Counted from the first letter of the stretch, positions 21,569-30,506 are shown. The stretch: DNA of 32,532 bases from Gammaproteobacteria bacterium (GCA_004297335.1 SCUD01000009.1:1-32532), one strand, 5' to 3'. The notes: generated by a model from the sequence alone, not told the origin. A program made the numbers and translations.

Positions 21569-22807
21569 CTACAGTGCATTGCGGTGCAGTTGCCCGCCTT
21601 TCATGATCAGCGACAGGTGGCTGCCATTCGCGGCCAGCAGGCCGATATCCCGCAGCGGATCGCCGTCCACGACGATCAGGTCCGCGCGGGCGCCCGCAGC
21701 GATGCAGCCGATTTCCCCGCTGCGCATCATGATCTCCGCATTGATCGAAGTCGCCGAGCGCAGGATTTCCAGCGGCGTGAGCACCTGGGCGCGAATCAGC
21801 AGTTCGCGGCATTGCCACGCATGGAGCGGACCGATCAGGTCGCAGCCGAAACCCATCCTGGCACCCGCGCGCTTGAGAATCTCGAGGCAGCGCAGCCCGG
21901 TGGGCAGCATGGCCCGCAGCTTGTCGCGGACGTGCGGCAGCATGCCGAACTTCCCGCCCTCAGCCTCCAGCGCATACATGATGGCCATGGTCGGCACGGC
22001 ATAGGCGCCGCTCGCCACGAGCAGCCGGGCCGTGTCGTCGTCGATGAGCGTGACATGTTCCAGCGAGCGGACACCGGCCTCCACGCAGCGGCGGATCGCC
22101 GCCGCGGAGTGGCAGTGCGCCAGCACGTACTTGCCGGCCCGCGCCGCCTCGTCGACGACCGCGCCGATCTCGGTCATCGAGAACTGGCAGGCGTCCACCG
22201 ACCCGCCGGGCGAGAACACGCCACCGGAGGCCATGATCTTGATGTGGCTGGCGCCGAGCCGCAGTTCCTCGCGCACCGCCCGGCGGACGGCGTCCTCGCC
22301 ATCGACGACGACGGCGAGGGAGTCTCCCAGCGCGCGACAGGCGCACACCGGCGGGTCGACCAGCCGGGGGTCGCGAAGATCGCCGTGTCCACCGGTCTGC
22401 GACAGCGCGCGGCCCGCGTAGAAAAGTCGCGGTCCCTCGATGAGTCCCTCATCGAGCGCCTGTGCCAGGCCGGCATCGCCACCCCCGGCGTCCCGCAGCG
22501 TCGTGAAGCCGCAGGACAGCGCGAAGCGGAGCACCCGGGCGGCATGATGGGCGTAGTAGGTCGGGCGCATCCGGCTGGCCGCAGCCGCATCCAGCGAGCT
22601 GAGGTGCGGGTGCGCATGCGCGTCGATCAGGCCCGGCATCAGGAAGCGGCCACCGAGGTCGATCAGCTGCGCACCGGGCAGCAGCACCGGGCGCGCCGAG
22701 ACTTCGCGGATGTGGCCGTCCTCGACGACCACGTCGGCGCCCTCGAGAATCTCGGCACTGGTGCCGTCGAAGACGTTGCCATTTCGCAGGATGATCATTG
22801 GCATCAT
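21569..22807 (-). CDS. Metal-dependent amidohydrolase
   Basis: This 412-residue protein belongs to the amidohydrolase superfamily near imidazolonepropionase and the Sgx9260-type prolidase-like group. It probably cleaves an amide bond in a small molecule. The metal ligands are recognisable: HAHPH in MPGLIDAHAHPHL, Lys in ASHIKIMASGG, His in VLAHCHSAAAI, His in RSLEHVTLIDDD, and Asp in MGFGCDLIGPLHAW. A typical C-terminal beta sandwich follows (GEIGCIAAGARADLIVVDGDPLRDI). Three close ATGs (22807, 22804, 22798) could start it; none has a good ribosome site. The open frame extends upstream to 23020, but that stretch is low-complexity. No signal peptide is seen, so it should be cytoplasmic. It converges on hyuB and diverges from the oxidoreductase gene, and may act on the ring-opened product. 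Confidence 0.88.
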   Translation of the reverse strand: MMPMIILRNGNVFDGTSAEILEGADVVVEDGHIREVSARPVLLPGAQLIDLGGRFLMPGLIDAHAHPHLSSLDAAAASRMRPTYYAHHAARVLRFALSCGFTTLRDAGGGDAGLAQALDEGLIEGPRLFYAGRALSQTGGHGDLRDPRLVDPPVCACRALGDSLAVVVDGEDAVRRAVREELRLGASHIKIMASGGVFSPGGSVDACQFSMTEIGAVVDEAARAGKYVLAHCHSAAAIRRCVEAGVRSLEHVTLIDDDTARLLVASGAYAVPTMAIMYALEAEGGKFGMLPHVRDKLRAMLPTGLRCLEILKRAGARMGFGCDLIGPLHAWQCRELLIRAQVLTPLEILRSATSINAEIMMRSGEIGCIAAGARADLIVVDGDPLRDIGLLAANGSHLSLIMKGGQLHRNAL

Positions 22808-22844
22808 CACAGCCGCGGCTGCCCACCGCCGCAAGGAATGTCTT

Positions 22845-22876
22845 GAGGGATGAGCGGCGCAGCCGCTGCATCCCTC
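22845..22876. repeat. Strong hairpin in the amidohydrolase/oxidoreductase divergent gap
   Basis: GAGGGATGAGCGGC (22845-22858) pairs with GCCGCTGCATCCCTC (22862-22876) around a 3-nt loop, with a single bulged base. It lies between two divergent genes, where a terminator is not expected, and no T tract follows on either strand. It could be a REP-like element, an operator or an RNA leader structure. No second copy was found by eye in the window. Confidence 0.6.
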
Positions 22877-22970
22877 ATCCATTCCCGCCCCGTCCCCCAC
22901 GGCCGGCATTGCTGCACCGCCGCCGCGGGTGCTGTACTCGTGACTCCCAGTCGCAGCAGGGAGCCAAGCC

Positions 22971-23975
22971 GTGGCCGAGCAGTCGAATTCATCGAGAACG
23001 GGCGTCCTCCTGCATGGCACGACCCGGCCGGAGGAGATCGCCGGGCTGTGCGCTCTGGTCGAAACGCTGGGTTTCCGCGAGGTCTGGCTCGCGGAGGATT
23101 ACTTCTTCCTGGGTGGCTTCTCCTCGGCCGCCATGGCGCTCCAGGCGTCGAGGAACCTGAGGGTCGGGCTCGGTGTCGTGGCCAGTGTCGCGCGCCATCC
23201 CGCCGTGACGGCCATGGAAATCTCGACGCTTGCGCGGGCGTATCCAGGCCGGTTCATGCCGGGAATCGGCCACGGTGCCCCGGCCTGGACCAGGCAGATG
23301 GGGTTGTTTCCGAAGTCGATCCTGGCAGTGCTGCGCGAGACGATGACCTGCATACGCCGCCTGCTGGCTGGCGAGACCATCACGCAGCATGACGGCCATT
23401 TCCACTTTGACCGTATCGCGCTGCACCACCCGGTGGAGAACCTGAAGCTCTACGCTGGCGTCTCGGGAGCCAAGTCCCTGGAGCTGGCCGGGGAGATCGC
23501 GGACGCGACGATTCTCGGCGCGCTGTCCAGCCCCGAATACATCCGCTCCGCCCGCGAACACATCCGCCGCGGCGTTGAAAAGTCGGCCCGCACGGGCGAG
23601 CACGAGCTGCCGACGCTCGTACTCTACGCCGTGGACCGCGACCGGAAAGCTGCCCGCGCGGCGGCACGGTCATCGCTGGCGTTCTACCTGGGGATGGCCG
23701 GACCGACGGCCCTGACGGAGCCGGCTGGGATCAATGACGAGCTCGCCGCAATGCTCGAGCGAGGTGGAGCGGAACTCATCGAGGCGGAGATGCCGGAATC
23801 CTGGATCGACCAGCTGGCGGTCGCCGGTGATCCCGAGGAGTGCGCCATGCGTGCGCGCGCACTGCTGGAAGCCGGCGCCTCGTCCCTCGTCTTCGCTCCG
23901 ATCAGGACCGACCAGACGACGTCGCAATTGACCATGACGGCGCACGAAGTCCTGCCCCTGCTTCACCGTCCATAG
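22971..23975 (+). CDS. LLM-class flavin-dependent oxidoreductase
   Basis: This 334-residue protein has the luciferase-like monooxygenase/F420-reductase TIM-barrel fold. Signatures are ETLGFREVWLAEDYFFLGG, NLRVGLGVVASVARHPAVTAMEISTLARAYPGRFMPGIGHG, KLYAGVSGAKSLELAGEIADATILG and a C-terminal DPEECAMRARALLEAGASSLVFAP. It probably uses FMN or F420. Which cofactor cannot be told from the sequence, although F420 is less expected in a gammaproteobacterium. The GTG start has AGGGAG about 8 bp upstream. It is the last gene of the accessory block and points into ridA. A role in oxidising the pathway substrate or an intermediate is inferred only from location. Confidence 0.87.
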   Translation: MAEQSNSSRTGVLLHGTTRPEEIAGLCALVETLGFREVWLAEDYFFLGGFSSAAMALQASRNLRVGLGVVASVARHPAVTAMEISTLARAYPGRFMPGIGHGAPAWTRQMGLFPKSILAVLRETMTCIRRLLAGETITQHDGHFHFDRIALHHPVENLKLYAGVSGAKSLELAGEIADATILGALSSPEYIRSAREHIRRGVEKSARTGEHELPTLVLYAVDRDRKAARAAARSSLAFYLGMAGPTALTEPAGINDELAAMLERGGAELIEAEMPESWIDQLAVAGDPEECAMRARALLEAGASSLVFAPIRTDQTTSQLTMTAHEVLPLLHRP

Positions 23976-23988
23976 CCGGCGCCCCGGC
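23975..23988 (+). terminator. Short GC hairpin after the oxidoreductase stop
   Basis: GCCGG-CGCC-CCGGC begins at the last base of the TAG stop, and a second small stem (CGTCC, 23990-23994; GGACG, 24004-24008) follows. There is no T tract. It could limit read-through into ridA. Confidence 0.3.
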
Positions 23989-24071
23989 ACGTCCTCCCCC
24001 GCGGGACGGTGGCGCAATCCCCGGTGCCGGTGCATGATCGCGCCCACCAGCACGACCCCAGGGAGTCCCGC

Positions 24072-24452
24072 GTGAGCCGCCGCATCATTCATTCCGAACA
24101 GGCACCCCGGGCGATCGGCCCGTATTCGCAGGCGGTCGCCGCCGGCGGCGCCGTCTGGCTGTCCGGCCAGATCCCGCTCGACCCGGCCACCGGCGAGCTG
24201 GTCGGCGGGGATTTCGAGGCCCAGGCGCGGCGCGTATTCGACAACCTGGCCGCGGTCGCCGCGGCGGCCGGCTCGAGCCTCGCGAGTGCGGTGCGGCTGA
24301 CGATCTACCTGACCGACCTCGGGCAGTTCGCTACCGTGAACCGCGTGATGGGCGAGTACTTCCACGAGCCCTACCCGGCCCGGGTCACGATCGGCGTCGC
24401 GGCGCTGCCACGCGGGGCCGCGATCGAGGTCGACTGCATCCTGGTGCCGTGA
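24072..24452 (+). CDS. ridA: RidA-family enamine/imine deaminase
   Basis: This 126-residue trimeric cytoplasmic enzyme hydrolyses reactive 2-aminoacrylate and related imines produced by PLP enzymes. The N-terminus reads [42 protein letters not shown], and the C-terminus is [27 protein letters not shown], with the substrate-binding Arg and the conserved Glu. The GTG at 24072 was chosen because AGGGAG lies 7 bp upstream; a longer frame begins at 24009. Its stop overlaps the recG start (GTGA). In related genomes ridA follows spoT closely, so its separation from spoT here is notable. It could also detoxify imines from the adjacent pathway, but that is speculation. Confidence 0.95.
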   Translation: MSRRIIHSEQAPRAIGPYSQAVAAGGAVWLSGQIPLDPATGELVGGDFEAQARRVFDNLAAVAAAAGSSLASAVRLTIYLTDLGQFATVNRVMGEYFHEPYPARVTIGVAALPRGAAIEVDCILVP

Positions 24453-26524
24453 GCCTCGAGTCCCGGCCGGTCACGACGCAGGCCGGGGTCGGGCGCGCGC
24501 TGGCGGCGCGCCTCGCCCGGCTCGGCGTCGAGACCGTCCAGGACCTGCTGTTCCTGCTGCCGATCCGCTACGAGGATCGCACGCGGATCGTGCCGATCGG
24601 TGCGCTCGTGCCCGGTGCGCGCGCTGCGGTGGCCGGTACCATCGAGCTCGCCGAGGTCGTGTTCCGGCGGCGGCGCGTGCTGCTGCTGCGCCTGGCCGAC
24701 GGCACCGGTTTCCTGACGCTGCGCTTCTTCCACTTCAATGCCAGCCAGCAGCAGCAGCTCGCGCGCGGCACCCGCCTGCGCTGTTTCGGCGAGATCCGCC
24801 GTGGCCCGCTCGGCCTCGAAATCGTGCACCCGGAATACCGGCTCGCCGACCTGCCCGATGCCCAGGCCGTCGAGGGCGCGCTGACGCCGGTCTACCCCGC
24901 CACCGAGGGCGTGCAGCAGGGCCGGCTGCGCATGCTGACGGCCCAGGCGCTCGGCGCGCTCGCGAACGACCCGCTCCCGGACTGGCTGCCACCCGAACTG
25001 CTGCGTGAACCGGGCCTGCCGGGCCTGCGGGCCGCACTCGAGTACCTCCACCGGCCGCCGCCCGATGCCGCGATCGAGCTCTTGCAGGCCGGCCGCCATC
25101 CGGCGCAGCGCCGGCTCGCCTTCGAGGAGCTGCTGGCGCAGCAGCTCGCGCTGCGCCGGCTGCGCGAGGAGATCCGCCGCGATCCGGGCTGGCCGATCCA
25201 GGTACCCGGCGCGCTCGCCGCCCGCCTGCTCGAACAACTGGGCTTTCCGCTGACCGGAGCGCAGCGGCGTGTCGCCGGCGAGATCAGCGCGGATCTCGCC
25301 AGCGGCCACCCGATGCTGCGGCTGGTGCAGGGCGACGTCGGCTCCGGCAAGACCGTGGTCGCCGCGCTGGCGGCAGTCGCCGCGATCGAGGCCGGCTGCC
25401 AGGTCGCGCTGATGGCGCCGACCGAATTGCTGGCCGAGCAGCACGCGCGCAATTTCTCGCGCTGGCTGCGGCCGCTCGGCATCGAGACGCTGCTGCTGTC
25501 GGCGCGCATCACCGGCCGCGCGCGCCAGGGTGCGCGCGAGGCGATCGCCGCCGGCAGCCACCCGTTCGTGATCGGCACTCACGCCCTGTTCCAGGAGCGC
25601 GTGGGCTTTGCACGCCTCGCACTCGTGATCGTCGACGAACAGCATCGCTTCGGCGTGCAGCAGCGTCTTGCGCTGCGCGACAAGGGTGCCAGCGGTGGCC
25701 GCTATCCGCACCAGCTGATCATGACCGCCACGCCGATTCCGCGGACCCTGGCGATGACCGCCTACGCCGACCTCGACGTGTCGGTGATCGACGAACTGCC
25801 GCCGGGGCGGACGCCGGTGCGTACGGTCGTGCTGCCGGACTCGCGCCGCGACGATGTCGTAGCGCGGATCCGCCGCGCCTGCCTCGCCGGTCGCCAGGCC
25901 TACTGGGTCTGCCCGCTGATCGAGGAATCCGAGCTGCTCGAGGCCCAGGCCGCCGAGGACACGGCTGCGGCGCTGGCAGCGGCGCTGCCGGAACTGAAGG
26001 TCGGGCTGGTGCACGGGCGCATGCCGGCCGCGGCGAAGGAACAGGCGATGTCCCGCTTCCGCGCCGGGGAGATCGGCCTGCTGGTCGCGACCACAGTCAT
26101 CGAGGTCGGCGTAGACGTGCCGAACGCGAGCCTGATGGTGATCGAGAATGCCGAGCGCATGGGCCTCGCGCAGCTGCACCAGCTGCGCGGCCGGGTCGGC
26201 CGCGGCGCCGAGGCCAGCAGCTGCCTGCTGCTGTATCGCGCGCCGCTGTCACCGCTCGCCCGGGCGCGGCTCAGCGTGCTGCGCGCAACGAGCGACGGCT
26301 TCGAGGTTGCGCGCCGGGACCTCGAGCTGCGCGGGCCCGGGGAGCTCCTCGGCACGCGCCAGACCGGCCTGCTGCAGCTCAAGGTGGCCGACCTGCTGCG
26401 CGATGCCGATCTGCTGCCGCGCGTGCGGGAAGCGGCCGACGTGATGCTGGCCGCGCATCCGGCTAATATTGCACCGCTGACGCGCCGGTGGATCGGCGCC
26501 GGCGGCCGTTACGGCAAGGTCTGA
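24449..26524 (+). CDS. recG: ATP-dependent DNA helicase RecG
   Basis: This 691-residue helicase remodels stalled forks and Holliday junctions. The wedge/OB domain is at the N-terminus ([16 protein letters not shown]...[19 protein letters not shown]). Walker A is GDVGSGKT (residues 295-302). The DEQH box is [12 protein letters not shown] (395-406), followed by [20 protein letters not shown]. Motifs V/VI are [39 protein letters not shown]. The length is typical. It is translationally coupled to ridA by a GTGA overlap, and ubiA starts 2 bp after its stop. Confidence 0.97.
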   Translation: MSLESRPVTTQAGVGRALAARLARLGVETVQDLLFLLPIRYEDRTRIVPIGALVPGARAAVAGTIELAEVVFRRRRVLLLRLADGTGFLTLRFFHFNASQQQQLARGTRLRCFGEIRRGPLGLEIVHPEYRLADLPDAQAVEGALTPVYPATEGVQQGRLRMLTAQALGALANDPLPDWLPPELLREPGLPGLRAALEYLHRPPPDAAIELLQAGRHPAQRRLAFEELLAQQLALRRLREEIRRDPGWPIQVPGALAARLLEQLGFPLTGAQRRVAGEISADLASGHPMLRLVQGDVGSGKTVVAALAAVAAIEAGCQVALMAPTELLAEQHARNFSRWLRPLGIETLLLSARITGRARQGAREAIAAGSHPFVIGTHALFQERVGFARLALVIVDEQHRFGVQQRLALRDKGASGGRYPHQLIMTATPIPRTLAMTAYADLDVSVIDELPPGRTPVRTVVLPDSRRDDVVARIRRACLAGRQAYWVCPLIEESELLEAQAAEDTAAALAAALPELKVGLVHGRMPAAAKEQAMSRFRAGEIGLLVATTVIEVGVDVPNASLMVIENAERMGLAQLHQLRGRVGRGAEASSCLLLYRAPLSPLARARLSVLRATSDGFEVARRDLELRGPGELLGTRQTGLLQLKVADLLRDADLLPRVREAADVMLAAHPANIAPLTRRWIGAGGRYGKV

Positions 26525-26526
26525 GA

Positions 26527-27513
26527 ATGCGTCCAGCAGCCCGGCTTCCGAAACCTGAACCGCTGCGCCCTGCGCCGCCGCAGCGGCCGCGCCGCGACCC
26601 CGTCTACAAGCCGCGCTGGCAGGCCCGCACCGCGGCCCGCCACGCCGGTCTCGCGCTCGCGCAGACGCTCCGGGAATATGCAGAGCTGATGCGCCTGCAT
26701 CGGCCGATCGGCATCTGGCTGCTGCTGTGGCCGGCGCTGTGGGCGCTGTGGATCGCCGGCGCCGGCCGGCCCGAGCCGCGGCTGCTGCTGATCTTCGTCG
26801 CCGGTGTCGTCGTGATGCGCTCGGCGGGCTGCGTGATCAACGACTACGCCGACCGCGACTTCGATCCGCACGTCGAGCGTACCCGCGAGCGACCGCTGGC
26901 CGCGCGCCGCATCGCGCCGACCGAGGCGCTCGGCCTGTTCGTCGTGCTCGGCCTGGTCGCGGTCTGGCTGGCCCTGCAGCTCGAGCCGCTCGCGCGCCTG
27001 TTCGCCGCTGCCGGCGGCCTGATTGCAGTGACCTATCCGTGGCTGAAGCGCGTCGTCCACGTGCCGCAGTTCTACATGGGCGTGGCCTTTGGCTGGTCGA
27101 TCCCGATGGCTTTCGCTGCACAGGCCGGGGCGGTGCCGAAGGTCGGCTGGCTGCTGTTCGTCGCCGTCGTGCTGTGGGCGGCGCTGTACGACACGATGTA
27201 TGCGATGGTGGACCGCGACGACGACCTGAAGATCGGCCTCAAGTCGACGGCGATCCTGTTCGGCGATGCCGACCGCGTGATCATCGGCGCGATGCAGGCG
27301 ATGGTGCTGTTCGCACTGTGGCTGGCCGGCGGCGAGGCAGGGCGCGGCGACTGGTATCGCGCCGGGCTCGCCGTTGGCGCGGTGTTCTTCCTCTGGCAAC
27401 AATGGCTGATCCGGCGCCGTGAGCGCGACCCCTGCTTCGCGGCCTTCAACAACAACCATTACTTCGGCATGGCCGTGTTCATCGGCCTCGCGCTCGACTA
27501 CCTCTACAGCTGA
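26527..27513 (+). CDS. ubiA: 4-hydroxybenzoate polyprenyltransferase
   Basis: This inner-membrane enzyme prenylates 4-hydroxybenzoate in ubiquinone synthesis. Both Asp-rich motifs are present: NDYADRDFDPHVERTRERPLA, and YDTMYAMVDRDDDLKIGLKSTA. The first transmembrane helix is HRPIGIWLLLWPALWALW. The protein is 328 residues, about 40 longer than E. coli UbiA, because of an N-terminal Pro/Arg-rich stretch (RPAARLPKPEPLRPAPPQRPRRD). The ATG at 26527 has AAGG upstream and lies 2 bp after the recG stop. A downstream start would remove the extension, but none has a clear ribosome site. Its end overlaps the convergent comF end by 10 bp. Confidence 0.94.
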   Translation: MRPAARLPKPEPLRPAPPQRPRRDPVYKPRWQARTAARHAGLALAQTLREYAELMRLHRPIGIWLLLWPALWALWIAGAGRPEPRLLLIFVAGVVVMRSAGCVINDYADRDFDPHVERTRERPLAARRIAPTEALGLFVVLGLVAVWLALQLEPLARLFAAAGGLIAVTYPWLKRVVHVPQFYMGVAFGWSIPMAFAAQAGAVPKVGWLLFVAVVLWAALYDTMYAMVDRDDDLKIGLKSTAILFGDADRVIIGAMQAMVLFALWLAGGEAGRGDWYRAGLAVGAVFFLWQQWLIRRRERDPCFAAFNNNHYFGMAVFIGLALDYLYS

Positions 27514-28256
27514 GCGGGGGCCGCGGCGGCGCCGCTCGCACGGGCGACGGCCCAGGCCTCGACCCGCCGGGCACCCGCGGCAAAGAGCGCGAGCGCCAGT
27601 GCGTCGGCGGTGGCACCGGTCGTCAGCACGTCATCGAGGACCGCGATGCGCAGGCCGGCGGCTGCCGGTGTCGCGGCGAACGCGCCGCGCAGGTTCGCGC
27701 GCCGGCTGGAGGCCGGCAGCACCGCCTGCTCGGCGGTCGCCCGGATGCGGCGCACGAGCCGGTCCGCGACCGGAACCCCGAGCTCACGCGCGGCATAGCG
27801 CGCGATCTCACGGGCCTGGTTGTAGCCGCGCTGCCGTTCGCGGTCCGCGTGCAGCGGCACCGGGACCACGACATCCGGCAATGGCTGCTCGCACCGCGCC
27901 AGCCGCCGACCGAGAACGGTCCCCAGTATTCGCGCGAGCGGCAGCTCGCCGCGGTACTTCATGCGCTGGATCAGCTCGATGACCGGAAACTCGTAGTGGC
28001 AGGCGGCGAACGCGGCGTCGAAGACCGGCGGCGCAGCGCGACAACGCTCGCAGCAGTCCACCGGCAGGCGCGTGGGCATCGCGCAGATGCCGCAGGCCGG
28101 GCCGAGCCAGGGCAGGTCCGCCTCGCAGCCTGCGCAGAGGTCGAGCGCCGGCGGCTGGCCCGGGTCCAGGCACAGGTAGCACGTGGGCGGAATCAGGCCC
28201 TGGACGAAGGTGGCGAGTCGTACGCGCAGCGTTGCCGCGGTGGATTTCGGATCCAT
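27504..28256 (-). CDS. comF: ComF-family phosphoribosyltransferase-like protein
   Basis: This 250-residue protein is homologous to ComF/GntX, linked to DNA uptake and use of extracellular DNA. An N-terminal zinc-binding region supplies paired cysteines (CYLC, CAGC, CGIC, CCERC). The C-terminal phosphoribosyltransferase fold has the PRPP motif IAVLDDVLTTGATADAL, with VPVPLHADRERQRGYNQAREIARYAARELG upstream. The ATG at 28256 was chosen; a GTG at 28277 would add seven residues. In many gammaproteobacteria comF lies next to bioB and diverges from it; here the metalloprotease, the ORF6N remnant and the PEBP gene separate them. The gene overlaps ubiA tail to tail. Confidence 0.93.
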   Translation of the reverse strand: MDPKSTAATLRVRLATFVQGLIPPTCYLCLDPGQPPALDLCAGCEADLPWLGPACGICAMPTRLPVDCCERCRAAPPVFDAAFAACHYEFPVIELIQRMKYRGELPLARILGTVLGRRLARCEQPLPDVVVPVPLHADRERQRGYNQAREIARYAARELGVPVADRLVRRIRATAEQAVLPASSRRANLRGAFAATPAAAGLRIAVLDDVLTTGATADALALALFAAGARRVEAWAVARASGAAAAPAQL

Positions 28257-28342
28257 GGCGCGAGCCTGCGCCAGCACCGCGCCGCCCGCGGGCCAGTCAA
28301 CCGGCGACTATCGGCAGAAATCCGCAGCTCGCAGCGCGGCCG

Positions 28343-30169
28343 CTACTTCCTGGGCTTGCCGCCGCCCGACCCCGCCACCGTGACCTGCGCCGACGGACCG
28401 GCCCAGGCCGAGACACCGCCGGCATTGGCCGCGCGGACGCTGTAGCGGTAGGTACCGGCGGACGGTGCCTGGCTGTAGGAGGTGGTGTTGGCCGCAACTG
28501 TCGCGACAATCACCAGGCTGCCCCAGCGCCGGTTCTTCGCGTTGTAGCTCTCGCGCCCGATTTCGAAGCGGGTTTCGTTCGCGGCCAGATCGGTCCAGCT
28601 GACCGTGACCTGCGCACCGGCCACGGCCGCAGCGATGTCGGCCGGCGCCGGCGGCGCAAGGTCGGGCGTCGTGACCGTCGCCATGTTCGAAGCGGCCGAG
28701 TTGCCGATCGAGTTCCATGCGCGTACGCGATACCAGTAGTTCGAGTTGGCGCCGACACCGTTGTCGCTGTAGCTCGTCACGTTGGCGCCGAGCGAGGCCA
28801 CCTGGCTGAATTCCACGCCATTGCCCGAGCGCTCGATGAAGTACCCGGTTTCGGTGCTGGCGTTGTCGGTCCAGCGCAGGTCCACGCGGGTCGCCGTGGC
28901 GGCCGTTGCCGTCAGGCCCGACGGCACGGCTGGAGCCTCGGTCACCGCACCCTGGCGGAACGAAGCGACCGTGGGCGCCGTGTTGCCCATCGAGCGCGCC
29001 GCCTCGGCCGAGGCCGCCGGGTCGGTCTCGTAGGCAATGCCGGTGGCGTAGCCGCTGTAGAGCACCGCCGGATTGGAGAAGTGATTGACCCGGGGCGCGC
29101 CGGTGCAACTGTAGGACATCACCGTGCGAAAGCCGGTGCCATCTGCAACGCAGCGCCGGTAACCGTACGAGTACGGATAGGCGCCGGCATTGCTGGAGTT
29201 GTCGCGGTCGTGCATGTTGCCCTGGTTGTGGCCGACTTCGTGCGCCAGCGTCTGGCCGGACAGGCAGTTCGATGCAGTCACGCTGAAGGCACTCGAGGCG
29301 AAGCCCGTGCTGACCGAGGTCATCACATAGGCGATGCCGCAGTAGTTGCCGTCCTCGTTGACCAGCGCGACGAGATCGGCGCCATGCAGGTCGCGCAGCG
29401 CGTGCGCCTCGTCCATCTGGCCATCGCCGTTCTGGCGCAGCGCCGACAGCGCCTGGCCCATGTCGCCGGTCTCGACGTACTGGGTCTCGGCCATGTGTAC
29501 GAGGTTGAGGCTCAGTGCCAGACCACTGTTGGCGTAGGCCTGGTTCGCAGCGGCGATCGCCGAAAGGATGCGTGACTCGACGCCGCCCGAGCTCTGGTAA
29601 CGGGTCCGCGAAGCCGGCGAATACAGCACCAGGATGTCCTGCACGGTGCCGTCACCGGCGGCAGTCCCGGTCGCCTCCAGGGCGGCGCCGCCGGTATCGC
29701 CGGCCGCGGGCTCGTGCAGCGGCAGTTGCGGCGGACCGGCAGGTGGCAGGCGCGCCTCGTCGACGCGGTACAACAGGTGCCGCCCGCCGCGGCCCGGCGC
29801 GATCTCCCAGGTGTCGGCACCGTCGTGGAAGAAGCCGGTGGTCGCGCCATGCCAGCGGGTCAGCACCAGCAGGCTCTCGGGCGCGTGCTGGAAGGCGCCG
29901 ACCCAGGATTCGCCGCGGCGCGCATCGCGCAGCTCGCGCTGGCGCTCGGCCACCAGCACCCGCCCGTCAGGCAGCTCGAGCCGCAGCCGTCGCGCGGTGA
30001 GCGCCTCCGCGCCGAGGTCGCCTGCGACGCCACTGCCGCGAGCCGCCTGTGGTGGCAGCTCGTGATCGGCAGCGGCGCCGCGGCGGATCAGGATGTCGGC
30101 TGGTGGCTGGCCGGCCAGTGCCGGCGCTGCGGCCAGCGCGAACCAGACCAGTACGAGGGGGTATTTCAT
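28343..30169 (-). CDS. Secreted metzincin metalloprotease with two fibronectin-III-like domains
   Basis: This is a 608-residue exported zinc protease. The signal peptide MKYPLVLVWFALAAAPALAG is followed by a propeptide-like region to about residue 170. The catalytic domain has HEVGHNQGNMHD (His310, Glu311, His314, His320), the HExxHxxxxxHD form of metzincins such as reprolysin-like proteases, and a Met-turn (TVMSYSC). Several cysteines (NYCGIAY, ASNCLSG, RRCVADG) could form disulphides. Two fibronectin-III-like modules follow: about 410-500 (PSGLTATAATATRVDLRWTDN) and 505-600 (APADIAAAVAGAQVTVSWTDL). The end is a Gly/Lys-rich tail. No sorting or T9SS signal is seen. Target proteins are unknown. 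It lies between comF and the biotin genes with no functional link to either. Confidence 0.9.
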   Translation of the reverse strand: MKYPLVLVWFALAAAPALAGQPPADILIRRGAAADHELPPQAARGSGVAGDLGAEALTARRLRLELPDGRVLVAERQRELRDARRGESWVGAFQHAPESLLVLTRWHGATTGFFHDGADTWEIAPGRGGRHLLYRVDEARLPPAGPPQLPLHEPAAGDTGGAALEATGTAAGDGTVQDILVLYSPASRTRYQSSGGVESRILSAIAAANQAYANSGLALSLNLVHMAETQYVETGDMGQALSALRQNGDGQMDEAHALRDLHGADLVALVNEDGNYCGIAYVMTSVSTGFASSAFSVTASNCLSGQTLAHEVGHNQGNMHDRDNSSNAGAYPYSYGYRRCVADGTGFRTVMSYSCTGAPRVNHFSNPAVLYSGYATGIAYETDPAASAEAARSMGNTAPTVASFRQGAVTEAPAVPSGLTATAATATRVDLRWTDNASTETGYFIERSGNGVEFSQVASLGANVTSYSDNGVGANSNYWYRVRAWNSIGNSAASNMATVTTPDLAPPAPADIAAAVAGAQVTVSWTDLAANETRFEIGRESYNAKNRRWGSLVIVATVAANTTSYSQAPSAGTYRYSVRAANAGGVSAWAGPSAQVTVAGSGGGKPRK

Positions 30170-30368
30170 GGGAGGTGGAGCGTCCGCCCGCGCACGCGCG
30201 GTGTCTATGCGATCCGGACATAAGACCGGTGCCGCGCGCTGGATTTCCGACGGGGTTCACGGATCGGGGCGGCGGCCGCCAGCCAGCGCTCAGGTTGGTG
30301 GACCGAGATCGGCCGTGAAGCCAATCGGACGGGACTTCGTTGCAGGAGGCGTCATCAGCGCCCGGATC

Positions 30369-30506
30369 GTATACAGACATCTCGACGGCGCGCGGGCTGT
30401 TCAAGACCGAGGCCGCCATGATTGCTCCATGCTCCGTGAAGGCCAGGGGCAGGTACCTGGGATGCCGACCCCGCCTAGGCCCTATGGTCGCAATTTGCGA
30501 CCTTAG
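30369..30506 (-). pseudogene. Remnant of an ORF6N-domain phage-type DNA-binding protein gene
   Basis: The minus strand encodes LRSQIATIGPRRGRHPRYL followed by PLAFTEHGAIMAASVLNSP and RAVEMSVY. This is recognisably the second half of an ORF6N domain (family form: RSQIxTLxxGRGxHxKYLPYAFTEHGALMAANVLNSxRAVEMSVFVVRAF). The match breaks off abruptly after MSVY, where the family continues VVRAF, and the upstream part lacks the first half of the domain. The surrounding open frame is not ORF6N-like. It is therefore a truncated relic in the 378-bp gap between the metalloprotease and the PEBP gene. Nothing else was recognised in that gap. Confidence 0.7.

Noticed and set aside
8166-24071. Classical integrative element boundaries (tRNA, att repeats, integrase, transposase)
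   Set aside because: None could be found on reading both edges; the only border structures are the hairpins reported separately.
24371-26179. A 602-codon minus-strand frame opposite recG
   Set aside because: It is antisense to an unmistakable RecG with all helicase motifs. Its composition is typical of reversed GC-rich coding sequence.
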